From Flavobacterium sp. HSC-32F16 (lineage in GTDB: Bacteria; Bacteroidota; Bacteroidia; Flavobacteriales; Flavobacteriaceae): DNA of 64,000 bases. The position numbers and the translations under genes were made by a program. Below are positions 62,035 through 64,000 of the stretch, in pieces. Position 1 is the stretch's first letter. The number at the start of each line of letters is the position of its first letter. Location: positions 372,001 through 436,000 of the forward strand of contig NZ_JALKAC010000001.1 in NCBI RefSeq assembly GCF_024171645.1. Direction: 5' to 3'. Below the pieces are notes generated by a model, which did not search any database, had not been told where the DNA came from, and saw only the letters and a program-made list of their open reading frames with translations.

Positions 62035-62298
62035 CTACGGTTTTGTTCCGTTAATTGAATCTTTTCTCTGCGGAGTCGTACTTTGTGCAGACTTTACAGT
62101 TTTTCCTTTCTTGTCAGTACGCTGTTTGTTTACTGTATCTCCTTTTTTTGTATTAGAGTTTTTTTGCGTACTGGTGTTGTGTTTACTTTTCTTTTGATGA
62201 ATCGTATCTGTACTCTGCTTTTTCTGAACAGGTGTTTCCTGAGCAGATGCAAATCCAAAACACAAAATCATACAAAAGCTTAAAATTAAATGTTTCAT
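62035..62298 (-). CDS. Small secreted Lys/Thr/Gln-rich protein
   Basis: An 87-residue protein. The ATG at 62298 gives a signal peptide ending in GFASAQ; upstream codons in the frame look random. The mature part (about 65 residues) is low in complexity and very basic (KKQSTDTIHQKKSKHNTSTQ, KKGDTVNKQRTDKKGKTVKS) and is probably disordered. Similar short basic secreted proteins occur widely in Flavobacterium without assigned function. It diverges from the CheB-CheR gene. Confidence 0.6.
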   Translation of the reverse strand: MKHLILSFCMILCFGFASAQETPVQKKQSTDTIHQKKSKHNTSTQKNSNTKKGDTVNKQRTDKKGKTVKSAQSTTPQRKDSINGTKP

Positions 62299-62430
62299 AA
62301 TTTCTTTTATTTTAATTAATAATTTGATTTTCAAAACAATACCATTTTGTTTCATAGCAAATTTTAAGGTTTTGAAGTTCAGTTTTTTATACCCAGAATT
62401 ATTTAAGTTATATGATTGCCATAAATCCAA

Positions 62431-64000
62431 ATGATAATGAATACGAATGAAATACTAACAGAGACAAATTCAAAAACACAATTTCCGGTTGTAGCAATAG
62501 CAACTGCGGCAAATGAAATTGATGTATTAAAAAATATGCTTTCTGATCTACCCCCAGACTCAGGAATGGCCTATCTTATTTTTCAAGATTTATCTTTAAA
62601 CCAATCTGATAATTTGGCAGAAGCAATTTCTGCAAACAGCAAAATTCCTGTAATTGAAATTATCCAACAAATTGATATTAAACCTAATAACATTTATATT
62701 ATTCCAGAGAATAACTTTTTAATTCTTGAAAATGGTATATTAAAACTTAAATCGAGAAACAGAAGCAGTAAAGTAAATAACTGTCTGGATATTTATTTTG
62801 AAGCTGTTGGGCAAACATTTCAAAGTTATGCCGTTGGTTTAATGCTTACCTGGACTTCTTTTGATGGATCTGCAGGACTCAAAAAACTTAAAGAAAACGG
62901 AGGTTCTACAATTGCCGTAGTTTCAAAAAATGGATTTATTCAAAATGCAGTAACATCAGAATATATAGATTATTTTGTATCTCCAGGTGATATAACTGAA
63001 AAGTTAGTCCAGATTCACGAAAGTAAATTAGCCACTCATTCATACGAAGAAAAAGAAAACACAGCAGCGGAAAAGAAATTATTTGATGAAATTATTTCTA
63101 TATTATTTCAAAAAACCGGTACCAATTTCCAGCATTACAAGGACACAACCTTGCGAAGAAGAATTGCCAAAAGAATGGTAGTAACCAAACAGGAAACCAC
63201 TGAAATGTATTTGAAGTTCCTGAAAAACAATACAATTGAGCAGGATTTGTTATTTAATGATATACTTATTCCGGTAACTTATTTTTTCCGGGATCAAAAA
63301 GCTTTTGATAATTTATGCGGCAATACATTTCCCTCTTTAATTGATAGTTTAAAAACCGATGTAATTAGAGTTTGGTGTGCAGGATGCTCTACAGGAGAAG
63401 AAGCCTATTCGATCGCCATTTGTATTCATGACTATCTTGAAGAAACAAACAGAACGAATATAAAAGTACAGATTATTGCTTCTGACTTATCTCAAAAATG
63501 CATCGCAAATGCCCGTGCAGGAAATTATACGGCACAGGACGTAAAAAACATAAGTGAAACCAGACTAGAGAAATACTTTACCAAAAGAGACAACAGCTTT
63601 CATGTCAATAAAATAATTCGTGATATGTGTGTTTTTGCCGTTCATGATTTAACAAAAGATACGCCTTTTGCAAAAATTGATTTTATATCCTGCCGGAATG
63701 TGCTGATTTATTTTGATACAGAACTACAAAATCAAGTTCTATCGTCGTTTCATTACGCACTACGGGATCAGGGAATCTTATTTCTTGGAAAATCAGAATG
63801 GGCACAAAATGTACCGCACTTATTTACTGCAATTGATCAAACTGATAAAATATACACCCGAAAAACATTTTTACAACTTCATCAAAAAGAAATATATACT
63901 ACGACTAATACAGTAAAACATATTACTAAAGGAATTGAGCAGAGTATACCAGATGAAAAAGACTATCGGAAAATTGCCTCAGATATTCTTCTCGAACAGT
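62431..64000 (+). CDS. CheB-CheR hybrid protein, 5' part (gene continues past the window)
   Basis: The frame is open from ATG 62431 to the window end (523 codons). Residues about 18-200 are a CheB methylesterase-like domain, residues about 210-490 a CheR methyltransferase: RRRIAKRM, PVTYFFRDQKAF, the SAM motif RVWCAGCSTGEEAYSIAI, and ISCRNVLIYFD. CheR motifs are intact. In the CheB part the serine loop (GASAGG in active enzymes) reads ATAANE and the QHL histidine reads QDL, so esterase activity is probably lost. Such hybrids usually continue into coiled coil, PAS and histidine kinase domains. Confidence 0.88.
   Translation, partial: MIMNTNEILTETNSKTQFPVVAIATAANEIDVLKNMLSDLPPDSGMAYLIFQDLSLNQSDNLAEAISANSKIPVIEIIQQIDIKPNNIYIIPENNFLILENGILKLKSRNRSSKVNNCLDIYFEAVGQTFQSYAVGLMLTWTSFDGSAGLKKLKENGGSTIAVVSKNGFIQNAVTSEYIDYFVSPGDITEKLVQIHESKLATHSYEEKENTAAEKKLFDEIISILFQKTGTNFQHYKDTTLRRRIAKRMVVTKQETTEMYLKFLKNNTIEQDLLFNDILIPVTYFFRDQKAFDNLCGNTFPSLIDSLKTDVIRVWCAGCSTGEEAYSIAICIHDYLEETNRTNIKVQIIASDLSQKCIANARAGNYTAQDVKNISETRLEKYFTKRDNSFHVNKIIRDMCVFAVHDLTKDTPFAKIDFISCRNVLIYFDTELQNQVLSSFHYALRDQGILFLGKSEWAQNVPHLFTAIDQTDKIYTRKTFLQLHQKEIYTTTNTVKHITKGIEQSIPDEKDYRKIASDILLEQ

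Overview
The window is AT-rich and looks like a chromosomal segment of a Flavobacterium-type Bacteroidota. The reasons are a type IX secretion (T9SS) type-B C-terminal domain with its PorP/SprF partner, many short Sec and lipoprotein signals, a TonB-dependent receptor, and promoters of the TTTG-N19-TAnnTTTG class. No rRNA, tRNA, CRISPR array, prophage or complete insertion sequence was seen.

Region by region. 1-893 is the 3' end of an arylsulfatase. 1231-14151 is a three-gene surface module: a 3342-residue adhesin-like protein (about 15 PKD-like and 14 DUF11-like repeats plus a T9SS type-B sorting domain), a PorP/SprF protein, and an OmpA-family protein. 14269-15024 is a Nudix-fold regulator with a degraded Nudix box. 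15071-20481 is a seven-gene minus-strand operon of mostly exported redox or hydrolase proteins (cupin, two alpha/beta hydrolases, carboxymuconolactone decarboxylase-like, flavodoxin lipoprotein, DUF4440-like, aldo/keto reductase), divergent from an AraC regulator.

21540-25075 is a small accessory island: REP-like inverted repeats, an XRE regulator, a two-gene cassette flanked by 80-bp direct repeats, a gene fragment, and an antitoxin whose ParE-type toxin is cut to a stub. 25072-33852 holds a DUF1826 protein, a further aldo/keto reductase, an HTH protein and an RND efflux operon (adaptor, pump, outer-membrane factor).

34281-43666 holds a secreted beta-helix-like protein, a zinc alcohol dehydrogenase, and then a minus-strand molybdate block: modA, a tandem TOBE protein, modB, modC, a TonB-dependent receptor, a di-haem peroxidase, and a molybdopterin-oxidoreductase-fold protein without cysteine. 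A heptanucleotide tandem repeat lies between the last two.

43892-49270 is a compact biosynthetic operon: FAD oxidoreductase, methyltransferase, type III polyketide synthase, 3-hydroxyacyl-ACP dehydratase, ketosynthase, acyl carrier protein and phosphopantetheinyl transferase. It most plausibly makes a dedicated acyl starter, builds an aromatic or pyrone head on it, and then oxidises and methylates the head. It is the best candidate for an undescribed system here.

49390-64000 holds a second aldo/keto reductase-AraC pair (paralogous to the first, with a related putative operator), two exported proteins, an AraC plus iron alcohol dehydrogenase pair, an SRPBCC protein, a DUF2158 small protein, a three-subunit molybdenum hydroxylase of the PaoABC/xanthine dehydrogenase type, a DUF6766 membrane protein, a small secreted protein, and the start of a CheB-CheR hybrid whose CheB part has lost catalytic residues. 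Recurring themes are carbonyl and aldehyde redox chemistry under AraC control and molybdenum acquisition and use.
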